From NCBI GenBank assembly GCA_036384915.1, contig DASVLJ010000001.1, positions 1-53,478 of the forward strand: a stretch of DNA of 53,478 nucleotides. The letters are read 5' to 3'. Origin of the DNA: PKWO01 sp036384915 (GTDB lineage: Bacteria > Pseudomonadota > Gammaproteobacteria > Burkholderiales > Burkholderiaceae_D). Of this stretch, positions 16,765 through 25,379 are shown piece after piece. The notes under the pieces are model-generated. The model ran no database searches. It was given only the letters and a program-made list of their open reading frames with translations, and was not told the DNA's origin. How positions within the stretch are numbered: the stretch's first letter is position 1; each line of letters starts with the position of its first letter. A program made the translations under genes and the position numbers.

Positions 16765-17888
16765 ACCGTATCATCCTGAAGGTCTTTGTTGCCATCGCGT
16801 GCCTTTCCGGCGGCTCGGCTTGCGTGTTCGGTGCCGACACCGAAACGGTGCGGCTCAAAGACTTGGGCAAATTCGCCGGCTGGCGCGAGAACGCTCTGGT
16901 CGGATACGGTCTCGTTTCCGGCCTTGCCGGAACGGGAGACTCGGCCAGCAACAAGGCGACGCGCCAATCCATCGCCAACATGCTGGCACAGTTCGACGTG
17001 GCCGTGCTGCCGGACGACATCGTCAGCCGCAACACTGCGGCTGTCATGGTGACCGCGACTCTGCCTCCGGTCGCCACAACGGGCGATACGCTCGATGTGA
17101 CCGTGACGTCGATCGGCGACGCCCGCAGTCTGGCCGGAGGAAGCTTGCTGGTTACGCCCTTGAAAGCGCCAAACAGCCGGGTCTACGCGCTCGCGCAAGG
17201 CCCGATATCGGTGGGAGGGTACAGATATGCGGCAAACGGCAGTGTTGCACAAAAAAATCATCCTACCGTGGGTTCCATTCCCAACGGCGCGAGTGTGGAG
17301 CTTGCCGTCAAGGCAAACGTGGTCAACGCCGAAGGCAAGCTGACCTTCACCCTCGCCGAACCGGATTTCACAACAGCTTCCCGCGTGGCAAGCGCGGTCA
17401 ATAAGGCCCTCGGCGGATCCGTCGCTCAACCGAACGACGCGCAATCCATCGAAATCGACATCCCCAGCAACGGGAAATTAGTCGACTTCATGGCGCGCAT
17501 CGAAGGCTTGTCGGTGGAGCCAGACGTCGCGGCCCGCGTCGTCGTCAATGAACGCACCGGAACCGTTGTGGCAGGCGGCGACGTACGCATCGCCAAAGTC
17601 GTAATCTCGCACGGCGATCTGAAGATATCGATTATCACGGACAACGTCCTTCAGCCGATATTCGTGCACCAAACAGGCGGAGGCGCAGTACACAGCGCCA
17701 CGATCGCAAACTCCTGGGTAGGTGTCGAAGAGCCGCTCGAAGGTGGCTATGTCAGCGCTTCGAACAACTCGGTGGCCGATCTGATTCAGGCGCTGACTCA
17801 AATGAAAACCAATACGCGGGACATCATTTCAATCTTACGAGCGATCAAGGCCGCAGGCGCATTGCATGCGGAACTGGTGATCCAATAA
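16761..17888 (+). CDS. flgI: flagellar P-ring protein FlgI
   Basis: From ATG 16761, 375 aa. A signal peptide (MNRIILKVFVAIACLSGGSA) is followed by strongly conserved FlgI sequence: LVGYGLVSGLAGTGDS, NMLAQFDVAV, NTAAVMVTATLPP, GDTLDVTVTSIGDARSL, GGSLLVTPLKAPN and, near the C-terminus, VSASNNSVADLIQALTQM and ILRAIKAAGALHAELVIQ. It polymerises in the periplasm as the peptidoglycan-level ring around the rod. Normal family length (about 365). No flgJ (rod cap and muramidase) follows; the next gene is flgB. Confidence 0.95.
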   Translation: MNRIILKVFVAIACLSGGSACVFGADTETVRLKDLGKFAGWRENALVGYGLVSGLAGTGDSASNKATRQSIANMLAQFDVAVLPDDIVSRNTAAVMVTATLPPVATTGDTLDVTVTSIGDARSLAGGSLLVTPLKAPNSRVYALAQGPISVGGYRYAANGSVAQKNHPTVGSIPNGASVELAVKANVVNAEGKLTFTLAEPDFTTASRVASAVNKALGGSVAQPNDAQSIEIDIPSNGKLVDFMARIEGLSVEPDVAARVVVNERTGTVVAGGDVRIAKVVISHGDLKISIITDNVLQPIFVHQTGGGAVHSATIANSWVGVEEPLEGGYVSASNNSVADLIQALTQMKTNTRDIISILRAIKAAGALHAELVIQ

Positions 17889-17902
17889 CAGGGAACGACA
17901 AC

Positions 17903-18292
17903 ATGATAGAAAAAACTGAAGCGGTCACCACAGGCATGCTCAAGCTTGCGCTTGACGCCGCCAGCATGAACCACCAGGCCATCGCCAACAATATCGCCAA
18001 CATCAATACGCCGAACTACGCGCCGGTTCGCGTGAATTTCGAAGAGCAGATGGAAAACATCCGCCGCACGCTCGAAGAGGGCGACACGGTCAAGTCCGAC
18101 ATGCTCGCCGGCATTGCCCCCGTCCTGGAACGCGGCGAGCCGGTCCTGGCGGCGGACGGCGACCGAACCGCAACCCTCGACATGGAGACCGCCAAGCTGG
18201 CGGAAAACACCGTGCACTATGAGGCACTGCTAAAAGTCGTCGGCATGCGCATGTCGATGGTCAATTCTGCCATCAATGAAGGAAAACGCTAA
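17903..18292 (+). CDS. flgB: flagellar proximal rod protein FlgB
   Basis: A 129-aa axial protein with the N-terminal rod signature HQAIANNIANINTPNYAPVR and a C-terminal helix (LLKVVGMRMSMVNSAINEG), matching FlgB (about 135 aa). It forms the cell-proximal rod together with FlgC, FlgF and FliE. The stop shares a base with the flgC start (TAATG). Confidence 0.92.
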   Translation: MIEKTEAVTTGMLKLALDAASMNHQAIANNIANINTPNYAPVRVNFEEQMENIRRTLEEGDTVKSDMLAGIAPVLERGEPVLAADGDRTATLDMETAKLAENTVHYEALLKVVGMRMSMVNSAINEGKR

Positions 18293-18726
18293 TGGACTAC
18301 CGCAATGCATTTGCAATCAGCGCGTCTGGCATGAACGTCGAAAAGCTGCGCCTGGACGTCACCGCAGCCAATCTGGCGAATATTCATAGCGGAAAACGAG
18401 CCGACGGTTCGCTGTTCCAACCGATGCAAGTCGTATCGACGGAGGCGGCAACGAGCTTCTCGAACGACTTCGAGCAACTGGCAGGCGTGCAATTGCACGG
18501 CACCGAGGTTGCAGGCGTCGTGGCCACTTCGGTCGCGCCCCACATGGTTTATCAACCCGGCAACCCGGACGCCGACAGTAACGGATTTATCGCAGAGCCC
18601 GGCGTCAATCAGGTCACCGAAATGGTCACGATGGCAAGCGCCCTGCGCGCCTACGAAGCCAACGTGGTGGCGATGAATGCGGCCAAGACCATGGCGTTGA
18701 AAGCACTGGAATTGGGAGCCTCATAA
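18292..18726 (+). CDS. flgC: flagellar proximal rod protein FlgC
   Basis: A 144-aa protein with N-terminal AISASGMNVEKLRLDVTAAN followed by LANIHSGKRADGSLFQPMQV. The later segment MVYQPGNPDADSNGFIAEPG and the C-terminal MVTMASALRAYEANVVAMNA are both FlgC hallmarks. It stacks on FliE/FlgB in the proximal rod. It overlaps flgB and fliE by one base each. Confidence 0.93.
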   Translation: MDYRNAFAISASGMNVEKLRLDVTAANLANIHSGKRADGSLFQPMQVVSTEAATSFSNDFEQLAGVQLHGTEVAGVVATSVAPHMVYQPGNPDADSNGFIAEPGVNQVTEMVTMASALRAYEANVVAMNAAKTMALKALELGAS

Positions 18727-19034
18727 TGAACGTCGAAGCGATTTCCTTCCTGCCGGCCATATCCGAACCGTCTATCGTACCGGCATCGGATATCGGTGCC
18801 GCGAATCCGGGCGGCGGCGTATTTGCCGCATGGTTCGACAAACACCTGTCGGAAGTCAACAACAAGATGATCGAAGCCGACAAAGGTGTGCAGAAGCTCG
18901 CCGCCGGCGAAGCCAGCAACCTGCATGAAGTGATGATCAATCTGCAGGAGGCGCGCATGTCACTGCAATTCATGATGCAGGTTCGAAACCACCTACTCGA
19001 TGCGTATCACGATATCGCGCAAATGCAGTTGTAA
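18726..19034 (+). CDS. fliE: MS-ring/rod adapter FliE
   Basis: A 102-aa protein of the usual FliE length. The C-terminal two thirds contain VNNKMIEADKGVQKLAAGEA, LHEVMINLQEARMSLQFMMQ and VRNHLLDAYHDIAQMQL, a clear match to the FliE helical pair. It connects the MS ring to the rod. The first 30 residues are low in conservation, as in the family. Confidence 0.92.
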   Translation: MNVEAISFLPAISEPSIVPASDIGAANPGGGVFAAWFDKHLSEVNNKMIEADKGVQKLAAGEASNLHEVMINLQEARMSLQFMMQVRNHLLDAYHDIAQMQL

Positions 19035-19046
19035 CGAAAGAACGGC

Positions 19047-20513
19047 ATGACCTTATTCTCTCAAATTTGGGCCAAGCTCGAGCGCGGCGCACGCATCAGC
19101 CTCGCCCTCCTCTTGGTCGTATTGGCAATTGCGATCGCTGCGGCGTCGTTCTGGCTGTTGCGCCCGGACTACCAAGTGCTGTTTAGCGATCTCGCCCCGA
19201 GCGATGCCGCCGCGATGACGGCCGAACTCGACCGCATGAAAGTCGCATACAAGCTGGACAACGACGGGAATACGATTCTCGTTCCCGCCGATCAGGTCTA
19301 CAAAACCCGCCTCAAGCTGATCGGACGCGACCTGCCTTTGCATGGAACGGTCGGCTTCGAGTTATTCAACAACACCGACCTCGGCATGACCGAGTTCGCG
19401 CAAAAGGTCAATTACCAGCGTGCTCTGCAAGGCGAGCTTACGCGTACGATATTGTCTTACGAGGAAATCCAGTCGGCGCGCGTACACCTAGCCATGCCCG
19501 ACCAAGGTTTGTTCAAGAAAGCCAATACCCAAGCCAAGGCGTCCGTCTCTTTGACGCTGAAGCCGGGCATGGCATTGCAGCCGCACGAAGTGCAGGGCAT
19601 TCAACGCTTGATCGCTGCTTCTGTGCCGGACATCCGGGAAGAAGACGTCACCGTCATCGACCAGCACGGCGTGGCGCTGACCCATACTGCAAGCTCCGAC
19701 AGCGGCGAATCCGCCGGCGACCTCGACAACAAGGAAGCTGCCGAGCGCTACCTGACGCGAAAGGTAAGCGACGTCCTCGATCGCGCATTCGGGGCCGGCC
19801 AAAGTGTCGCAAGCGTAGACGTGGTATTCAACCGCAATGCCGTCAAGACAACCACGGAAAACGTATTGGGTGCCAACGAGAATGCCCCTGTCGGCGTGAT
19901 CGTTCACGAACACCAGACCATGCGCGACCAGCCCGCCGCGCAACCCGTCGCCGACAGCATTCCCTCGACCCCGCCCCGGCCTGCCTCGGGCAACAGCGTC
20001 CGCGAAGTCGATTATCAAGTAGGACGCCGCGTGGAACAGATCGTCTCCGCACCGGGCGGCATTGAACGGATCAGCGTTGCCGTCGTCGTGAAGCAGTCGC
20101 TGGAAGTGGATCAGATCGATCGGATCAAAGACATCGTCAGCATGGCCGCGGGAATCAAGAAGGAGCGCGGCGACGCCATCGCCGTCTATTCCCTGTCGCA
20201 ATTCGGCGCGGCACAAAATGCCATGCTCCTGCCGGCGGAGAAATCGAATCATGAGCAGGGTGCGACGGAAAAACCGCTATCCATCGCACGTCAAGCCTCG
20301 GCCTCGCCGCAACTGCAGCCCCAGCACAATTTCCAGTTCCAGCGCTTGGCCTGGATATTCGGTGTAGTACTGGCATTGATCGCGCTGGCGGCGCTTGTTC
20401 GAAGCAGCGGCAAGCCGACCGCCTCGTTGACGCAACAAGAACGCGAGGCAATGCTTGCGCGGGTAAGAGGATGGCTCGATGCCAAGCCCGGCAATCACGG
20501 AGGCGGAACTTGA
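19047..20513 (+). CDS. fliF: flagellar MS-ring protein FliF
   Basis: A 488-aa protein, shorter than E. coli FliF (552). It has an N-terminal membrane segment (about residues 17-38) and ring-building motifs: DYQVLFSDLAPSDAAAM, LPLHGTVGFELFNNTDLGMT, QRALQGELTRTILSYEEI, SARVHLAMPDQGLF and ASVSLTLKPGMALQPHEV. A second membrane segment lies at about residues 430-450. The cytoplasmic tail after it (LTQQEREAMLARVRGWLDAK) corresponds to the FliG-binding tail but is short. That shortening parallels the reduced FliG-like gene that follows. Its TGA overlaps the next gene's TTG start. Confidence 0.93.
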   Translation: MTLFSQIWAKLERGARISLALLLVVLAIAIAAASFWLLRPDYQVLFSDLAPSDAAAMTAELDRMKVAYKLDNDGNTILVPADQVYKTRLKLIGRDLPLHGTVGFELFNNTDLGMTEFAQKVNYQRALQGELTRTILSYEEIQSARVHLAMPDQGLFKKANTQAKASVSLTLKPGMALQPHEVQGIQRLIAASVPDIREEDVTVIDQHGVALTHTASSDSGESAGDLDNKEAAERYLTRKVSDVLDRAFGAGQSVASVDVVFNRNAVKTTTENVLGANENAPVGVIVHEHQTMRDQPAAQPVADSIPSTPPRPASGNSVREVDYQVGRRVEQIVSAPGGIERISVAVVVKQSLEVDQIDRIKDIVSMAAGIKKERGDAIAVYSLSQFGAAQNAMLLPAEKSNHEQGATEKPLSIARQASASPQLQPQHNFQFQRLAWIFGVVLALIALAALVRSSGKPTASLTQQEREAMLARVRGWLDAKPGNHGGGT

Positions 20514-21061
20514 GCGAAGCGTACCGACAATCCGCACTGTTGTTGCACGGTATCGGAGAAACCGATCGCCGGTGGATCTTGGCGCAATTGACTGACGATC
20601 AGCGCCGGGACCTGTCGACGCAATTGGCCGAACTCAAGGAACTGGGCATGCCGCCTGACCGCAGCCTTGCCGAGGAATTGCTGGCCGGCGGCGTGCGCGC
20701 GACCGTTCCTCACGCACCACGCATGGCGGCAGCTGCGGATGGTACTGGCGCCGCCCTGCGCCTGGCACCAGCGCAAGCTGTGCTGCAATTATTGAAGGAA
20801 CAGCCGGCGTGGCTGATTGCCGCGGTACTCAGCGTCGAGGCCTGGCCATGGCGTGAGGCAATTTATGCGGCCTTGAACGCCAGCACTCGTGAACGGGTAA
20901 AGCAGGCCACCGGAACGAAGCTGCCGCACAAGCTAGCGGTGGCGCTCGTGGCCGATCTCGAATCGCGGCTGGTATCGGTCGAAGTTGAAGCAGAACCGGA
21001 TGCCGCGGCCGGCAGGTTATCGCGTTTGATCGGGGGATTTCGACAATGGATTGGCCTTTGA
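20510..21061 (+). CDS. short FliG-like protein at the fliG position
   Basis: From the TTG at 20510 (GGAGG seven bases upstream; TTGA overlap with the fliF stop) the product is 183 aa, against about 330 for FliG. The segment VLQLLKEQPAWLIAAVLSVEAW matches the FliG middle-domain EHPQ-type helix pattern (LLxxEHPQxxAxVLSxL), with EQPA replacing EHPQ. The N-terminal RRWILAQLTDDQRRDLSTQL looks like one armadillo-type repeat. The FliG C-terminal torque domain, with its charged helix facing MotA, is absent. It lies between fliF and fliH, which is also where injectisomes place the adaptor SctK. A sorting-platform adaptor role is possible; that is inference. Confidence 0.6.
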   Translation: MSEAYRQSALLLHGIGETDRRWILAQLTDDQRRDLSTQLAELKELGMPPDRSLAEELLAGGVRATVPHAPRMAAAADGTGAALRLAPAQAVLQLLKEQPAWLIAAVLSVEAWPWREAIYAALNASTRERVKQATGTKLPHKLAVALVADLESRLVSVEVEAEPDAAAGRLSRLIGGFRQWIGL

Positions 21062-21840
21062 GTACCGATTCGCCAATTTTGCGCGGTCCGCAGATCGCCG
21101 ACGAGCCTTTCAAGCTCGCCGGCCCGCGGCGTCCTGTAAAACCGGCAAACGAAGCATCCCCCAGTCAGGCTTCATCCACCCTCGCCTCGGTACGCGGAAC
21201 GCATGAAGGGAATGACGCAGGGCTCGAAGTCGACCGGAATGAGGACGCTCAAACGGTACCGGAACAGGAAACGCCCAAGGCAGCAGGCTATCTGGCCGGG
21301 CACGACTCCGGCTACAAGGAAGGCTATAAGGAGGGCTATGAGTGCGGCTTGTCCGCAGGCGAGGAAGAAGGCAGGCTATCGGGGGAATCGGAAGGACGCG
21401 CCGCATATACGGCCGGACTTCAACAGCTCGAACAATTGGCGCAAAGTTTGAATCAGACCGTGGAACAAAGTCTCGACGAAGCCGAAGAGATGATGGTGTC
21501 GATCGTCTTCGAATCGGTTTGCAAGATTATCGGCGACGCCTTGGCCACCAGAGAGGGAATCGTCTCCGTCGTGCAAGAAGCGCTCAGACGTACGCGCGGC
21601 AAATCCGCCTTGGTCATTCGTGTGAATCCGCTTGATCTTGACCTTATCGAAGAAAGCGCTGCCTTCGGCATCGCATCGGAAGCGGATTGGCGTGCCGACG
21701 AGACCGTCCCCATGGGCGGATGCATAGTCGAATCGGAATACGGCACCCTCGACGCGCGTATCGAAACGCAACTCAACCAGCTAAAGCGGACACTTCTGGC
21801 AACGCACCACAAGCCGGGCGGCGAAATAGGAGGCGATTGA
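21046..21840 (+). CDS. fliH: flagellar export ATPase regulator FliH
   Basis: A 264-aa FliH. A disordered N-terminus is followed by an uninterrupted run of GxxxG repeats (Gly81, 85, 89, 93, 97, 101, 105, 109, 113 and 117), then a coiled-coil and the C-terminal domain (MMVSIVFESVCKIIGDALAT, LVIRVNPLDLDLIEE, GGCIVESEYGTLDARIETQL). FliH dimers tether the FliI ATPase to the C ring and hold it inactive. It overlaps the FliG-like gene by 16 bp and fliI by one base (TGATG). Confidence 0.9.
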   Translation: MDWPLSTDSPILRGPQIADEPFKLAGPRRPVKPANEASPSQASSTLASVRGTHEGNDAGLEVDRNEDAQTVPEQETPKAAGYLAGHDSGYKEGYKEGYECGLSAGEEEGRLSGESEGRAAYTAGLQQLEQLAQSLNQTVEQSLDEAEEMMVSIVFESVCKIIGDALATREGIVSVVQEALRRTRGKSALVIRVNPLDLDLIEESAAFGIASEADWRADETVPMGGCIVESEYGTLDARIETQLNQLKRTLLATHHKPGGEIGGD

Positions 21841-23168
21841 TGCAACAATACCTTGAGGCGGTACGCAAGGCGGAATTTGTGCGCCGATTGGGGCACGTAC
21901 GCCATATCACCGGCCTGAGCATCGAATCCGCCGGGCCCGACGCGCTCGTTGGCGAGGTATGCGAAATCGCGTTGCGCACGGGAAAGCGACAACTGCGCGC
22001 CGAAGTCGTTGGGCTGAAGGAGGACCGTGTCGTATTAATGCCTTATGGCAGCGTGCATGGCATCGGGGCGGGCAGCACTGTCATTGCGACAGGAAAAATG
22101 CCGCAAGTCGCAGTGGGTCCGGAATTGCTGGGCCGCGTGATAGACGCCTTCGGCGACCCCTTGGACGGCGGGTCAATGCCGGGCACAGTAAGCCAGCGCC
22201 CATTAAAAGCGGCCCCGCTCAACCCCATGTCGCGGCCACGCGTCGATACCGTGTTGGAAACCGGGGTGCGAAGCATCGACGCCATGCTGACTATCGGGCG
22301 CGGGCAGCGAGTGGGAATTTTTGCCGGCAGCGGCGTCGGCAAGAGCACGCTGCTCGGAATGATCGCACGGCACGTACAGGCCGATATCAACGTCATCGCC
22401 CTGATCGGCGAGCGCGGCCGGGAAGTTCGCGATTTCATCGAAAAACATCTTGGCGAGGACGGCTTGGCACGGTCTATCGTGGTGGTGGCCACCTCGGATC
22501 AGCCCGCGCTCGCCCGAGCGCGTGCGGCCTATACGGCGACGGCGATAGCCGAGTATTTTCGCGACGCCGGCAAGCACGTTGTCCTGACCATGGATTCGGT
22601 AACGCGCTTTGCCATGGCCAAGCGTGAGATCGGCCTGGCCGTCGGCGAGCCGCCTACCGCGCGCGGCTACACGCCTTCCGTGTTTTCCGAACTGCCCGAA
22701 CTGTGTGAACGCTGCGGAACGTCCGAATCCGGCGGCACGATCACGGCGCTGTATACAGTCCTGGTGGAAGGCGACGACTTCAACGAACCCATTTCCGATA
22801 TGCTGCGGGCCACGCTGGACGGCCATATCGTCCTGTCCCGACGTCTCGCCCAAATGGGACACTATCCCGCCGTCGATGTGCTGCAAAGCGCAAGCCGGCT
22901 GGTCTCCGACCTGGTTGACGGCGACCAGTTGCGCGTGATTCACGATGCCTTTGCCAACCTCGCCCTGCACGATCAAAACCGGCAAATGATCGCCATGGGC
23001 GCGTACCGCCAGGGCAGCGACAAAAATATAGACCGGGCCATCGCCCTGAATCCGCCTCTGATCCGTTTCTTGCAGCAACCTGAAATGGAATCGGCGGACA
23101 GGTCGGAATCCTCCGCTTCGCTGCGGACAATTCTGCAGTATTCCCCCTCCATGGAAAACCGAATATGA
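21840..23168 (+). CDS. fliI: flagellum-specific export ATPase FliI
   Basis: A 442-aa F1-beta-like ATPase (family length about 440-460). Walker A is GSGVGKST at residues 163-170, the catalytic-Glu segment is ALIGERGREVRDFIE, and Walker B is VVLTMD at 247-252. Further features are REIGLAVGEPPTARGYTPSV and the C-terminal MGHYPAVDVLQSASRL. It energises unfolding and delivery of export substrates to FlhA. The start at 21840 overlaps the fliH stop; the longer open frame upstream runs inside fliH. All catalytic motifs are intact, so export is likely active. Confidence 0.96.
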   Translation: MQQYLEAVRKAEFVRRLGHVRHITGLSIESAGPDALVGEVCEIALRTGKRQLRAEVVGLKEDRVVLMPYGSVHGIGAGSTVIATGKMPQVAVGPELLGRVIDAFGDPLDGGSMPGTVSQRPLKAAPLNPMSRPRVDTVLETGVRSIDAMLTIGRGQRVGIFAGSGVGKSTLLGMIARHVQADINVIALIGERGREVRDFIEKHLGEDGLARSIVVVATSDQPALARARAAYTATAIAEYFRDAGKHVVLTMDSVTRFAMAKREIGLAVGEPPTARGYTPSVFSELPELCERCGTSESGGTITALYTVLVEGDDFNEPISDMLRATLDGHIVLSRRLAQMGHYPAVDVLQSASRLVSDLVDGDQLRVIHDAFANLALHDQNRQMIAMGAYRQGSDKNIDRAIALNPPLIRFLQQPEMESADRSESSASLRTILQYSPSMENRI

Positions 23169-23632
23169 AGCGCGAACCTAGAGGATTTCACTTCACGCTG
23201 GAGCCTTTGCGCACCAAATGCGACTGGGATCTGCAAAGAATGAATCTGGAACTGGCTCAGCTGAACGGCCGGATCGACGAACAAAACGAACTGATTCGCC
23301 AGCGGCGAGCCGATCTTGCCGCGTCGGTGTCCGAATTTACGGAAGAGCGTAACAAAACCCAGGTCATCTATGCCGACCGCCAGCGGCTGGCCCATGAATA
23401 TCTTGCCCGGCAAGCGAAGCAGCTGCAAGTCGCGGAAAAGATCCTGGCCGATCTTGAAATGGAACGCGAAATCGCCGTGGCGATACTTCATCGGCAAAAA
23501 AAACTGGCGGACGAGCTGGAGGAAAATCGAGCGGAAGAAATCAAGGATTATGCAAAGATGAAAGCCCAAACGGAAAATGCGGAAGCCGACGATGCGTGGC
23601 TACGCGCGATGAAATGGAGGACGATGCAATGA
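23165..23632 (+). CDS. fliJ: flagellar export stalk protein FliJ
   Basis: A 155-aa, highly charged, almost entirely helical protein (for example NLELAQLNGRIDEQNELIRQ and AKQLQVAEKILADLEMEREI) with the antiparallel coiled-coil look of FliJ, the central stalk of the FliI ring. The assignment is supported by size, coiled-coil nature and position (fliH-fliI-fliJ). Start overlaps the fliI stop and stop overlaps the next start, both ATGA. Confidence 0.85.
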   Translation: MKREPRGFHFTLEPLRTKCDWDLQRMNLELAQLNGRIDEQNELIRQRRADLAASVSEFTEERNKTQVIYADRQRLAHEYLARQAKQLQVAEKILADLEMEREIAVAILHRQKKLADELEENRAEEIKDYAKMKAQTENAEADDAWLRAMKWRTMQ

Positions 23633-24951
23633 CAACGGTAAGTGGAATCTTGAAGCCCGATCCGGATTTCCCGGCGCCGGGCAACAAGCAAACAGACGCC
23701 GAAAACCAGCGTGAAGCCTGGCTGCGGCAAATGGAAATGAGCCAGATTGCCTTGCTACAGCAAACCGGTTCCGCAGCAACGCCGGCATCGACCGCAGGTC
23801 TGACGAACAAGGGTTTCGGCCCGACCGTCGCGCTGCTCACGCAACAATCGAATCCGCAAATGCCGCGAGGACAAGGCAACGGCCCCGCCAGCTTCCTGCC
23901 AGTACATCCCATCCTGGGCCAGCAGCAATCGCCCGCGCAGCGGGTTCAGGGAACCGGCGCAGCCGAGCCGCTTGCCCCCCCCGCGGCACCGGCGGCGCCG
24001 GCCCGAGCAGACTCAGCCGCACCAGTTCCCGCCAAGGCGAAGATGAACACGGCAGGTAGCAGCGAAGAAACAGTCGGAACAGCGCTCCCGAATGAAGTTG
24101 GGGTGCGCGTGCCCGCAAACGAAGCCGGCAATATCGGCGCCACCGTTGCAAAACCGGCAGCACCCGGCGCGGCCAGCTTTACGGGAAGTATCGCTTCGCA
24201 CTTCACCGGTTTCCATGGCGCCCCTGTCCGGCAACCCGCCAATTCCGGCAACCTGTCCACCAGCGCTTCGGCGCCGGTCAATGCCTCCGCCGACGCAAGC
24301 GGCAAATCCTTGCCTGCGCAAAGCATCGTCGTGAACACCCCCTCCCAGGCGTTGCTCCAATGGAGCAAAGACAATCGGCCCCAGGATCAAGACGGCACGG
24401 CAGTCGTTGCAGCGACCAATGCGTTCGCCGATTCCGTCGCCGCGCCCCCCCTGCTAGGGTCTGCCGCCAACCTGCCTCCCGAAATCCAGATGCCGCAAGC
24501 GACCGTGCAGGGCGCGCCGGCTCTCGCTCCCTCGTCCGTTTCGCTGCCCCGTCCAGTGCTCGATTCATCCGCCGCCGACGAGGGGAGCGAATCCGCCGAG
24601 CCGGAAACAGCACCGCCAAAAAGAAGCGACATCGAATCTGTCGATAGCGGCGAAGATTGGCAAAAGCGCCTGATGCACGTCTCGCAAAATGGGCAGGATG
24701 TAAGCCTGTCGATTCGCGACACTTCCTTGCAACCGGCCCAATCCGCACAAATCGTCTATCGCATGGCGGCCGATGTCGCGCAGTCGGGCTTGCGCCTGCG
24801 CAATGCGACCGTCAACGGCAAGCAGATACTGAAACAAACGGGCGGCGATTCTTCGATCGAGGTCGACGCCCCGGCCGACGACGCAGCCGAAGCGCTGGAC
24901 GCCCCCGAACGGGCGCACTTTACCACCAGTCAAGACAACAAGGAGCGATGA
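23629..24951 (+). CDS. fliK: FliK-like hook-length control protein (positional call)
   Basis: From ATG 23629, overlapping the fliJ stop, 440 aa. Residues 1 to about 340 are low-complexity, rich in Ala, Pro, Ser, Gln and Gly, as in FliK molecular rulers. A short ordered C-terminal part (WQKRLMHVSQNGQDVSLSIR, LQPAQSAQIVYRMAADVAQS, GLRLRNATVNGKQIL) replaces the well-conserved FliK core (LxPxxLGxVEVxL), which is not clearly present. The call therefore rests on position between fliJ and flgD/flgE, composition and length. If it is FliK, it sets hook length and triggers FlhB switching. Confidence 0.55.
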   Translation: MTTVSGILKPDPDFPAPGNKQTDAENQREAWLRQMEMSQIALLQQTGSAATPASTAGLTNKGFGPTVALLTQQSNPQMPRGQGNGPASFLPVHPILGQQQSPAQRVQGTGAAEPLAPPAAPAAPARADSAAPVPAKAKMNTAGSSEETVGTALPNEVGVRVPANEAGNIGATVAKPAAPGAASFTGSIASHFTGFHGAPVRQPANSGNLSTSASAPVNASADASGKSLPAQSIVVNTPSQALLQWSKDNRPQDQDGTAVVAATNAFADSVAAPPLLGSAANLPPEIQMPQATVQGAPALAPSSVSLPRPVLDSSAADEGSESAEPETAPPKRSDIESVDSGEDWQKRLMHVSQNGQDVSLSIRDTSLQPAQSAQIVYRMAADVAQSGLRLRNATVNGKQILKQTGGDSSIEVDAPADDAAEALDAPERAHFTTSQDNKER

Positions 24952-24952
24952 G

Positions 24953-25345
24953 ATGGCACTGGACCCGATCACCAATACTACCGGCGCCGCCAACTTGCAG
25001 GCTGCGGGCATTTCACAGCAAGACTTCCTGAAGATCCTATTGACCCAGCTTACCGATCAGGACCCTCTCAAGCCGATGGACAACACGCAGTTCGTGGCAC
25101 AGCTGGCGCAATTTTCGCAACTTGAGCAAACACAGCAATTGAGCGACACCGTCCACAATTCGTTGACGACCCAGACCGCCTCGCAAGCGGTCTCGTTGCT
25201 GGGCCGCACCATCACCACGAACACCGGACTCAGCGGTTTGGTGACGGCTGTCGACTTCAGTGGCGCCACACCAACCTTGACCTTGAATGTGAGCGGCTCG
25301 TCGTCCTCCGGCATTGCCCTGAGTTCGATCATCGGCACCAAGTAA
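24953..25345 (+). CDS. flgD: flagellar hook cap/scaffold protein FlgD, short form
   Basis: A 130-aa protein, while FlgD is usually 220-240. The N-terminal cap-domain signature is excellent: SQQDFLKILLTQLTDQDPLK, PMDNTQFVAQLAQFSQLEQT and ASQAVSLLGRTI. The following beta part (VTAVDFSGATPTLTLNVSGS) ends after one or two strands. The Tudor/FnIII-like C-terminal domains seem to be missing or minimised. Hook polymerisation needs FlgD; this reduced form may be sufficient for a short hook. AAGGAG lies just before the start. Confidence 0.88.
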   Translation: MALDPITNTTGAANLQAAGISQQDFLKILLTQLTDQDPLKPMDNTQFVAQLAQFSQLEQTQQLSDTVHNSLTTQTASQAVSLLGRTITTNTGLSGLVTAVDFSGATPTLTLNVSGSSSSGIALSSIIGTK

Positions 25346-25379
25346 ATCAACGAATCACACATCATATAAAGGAAAAATC

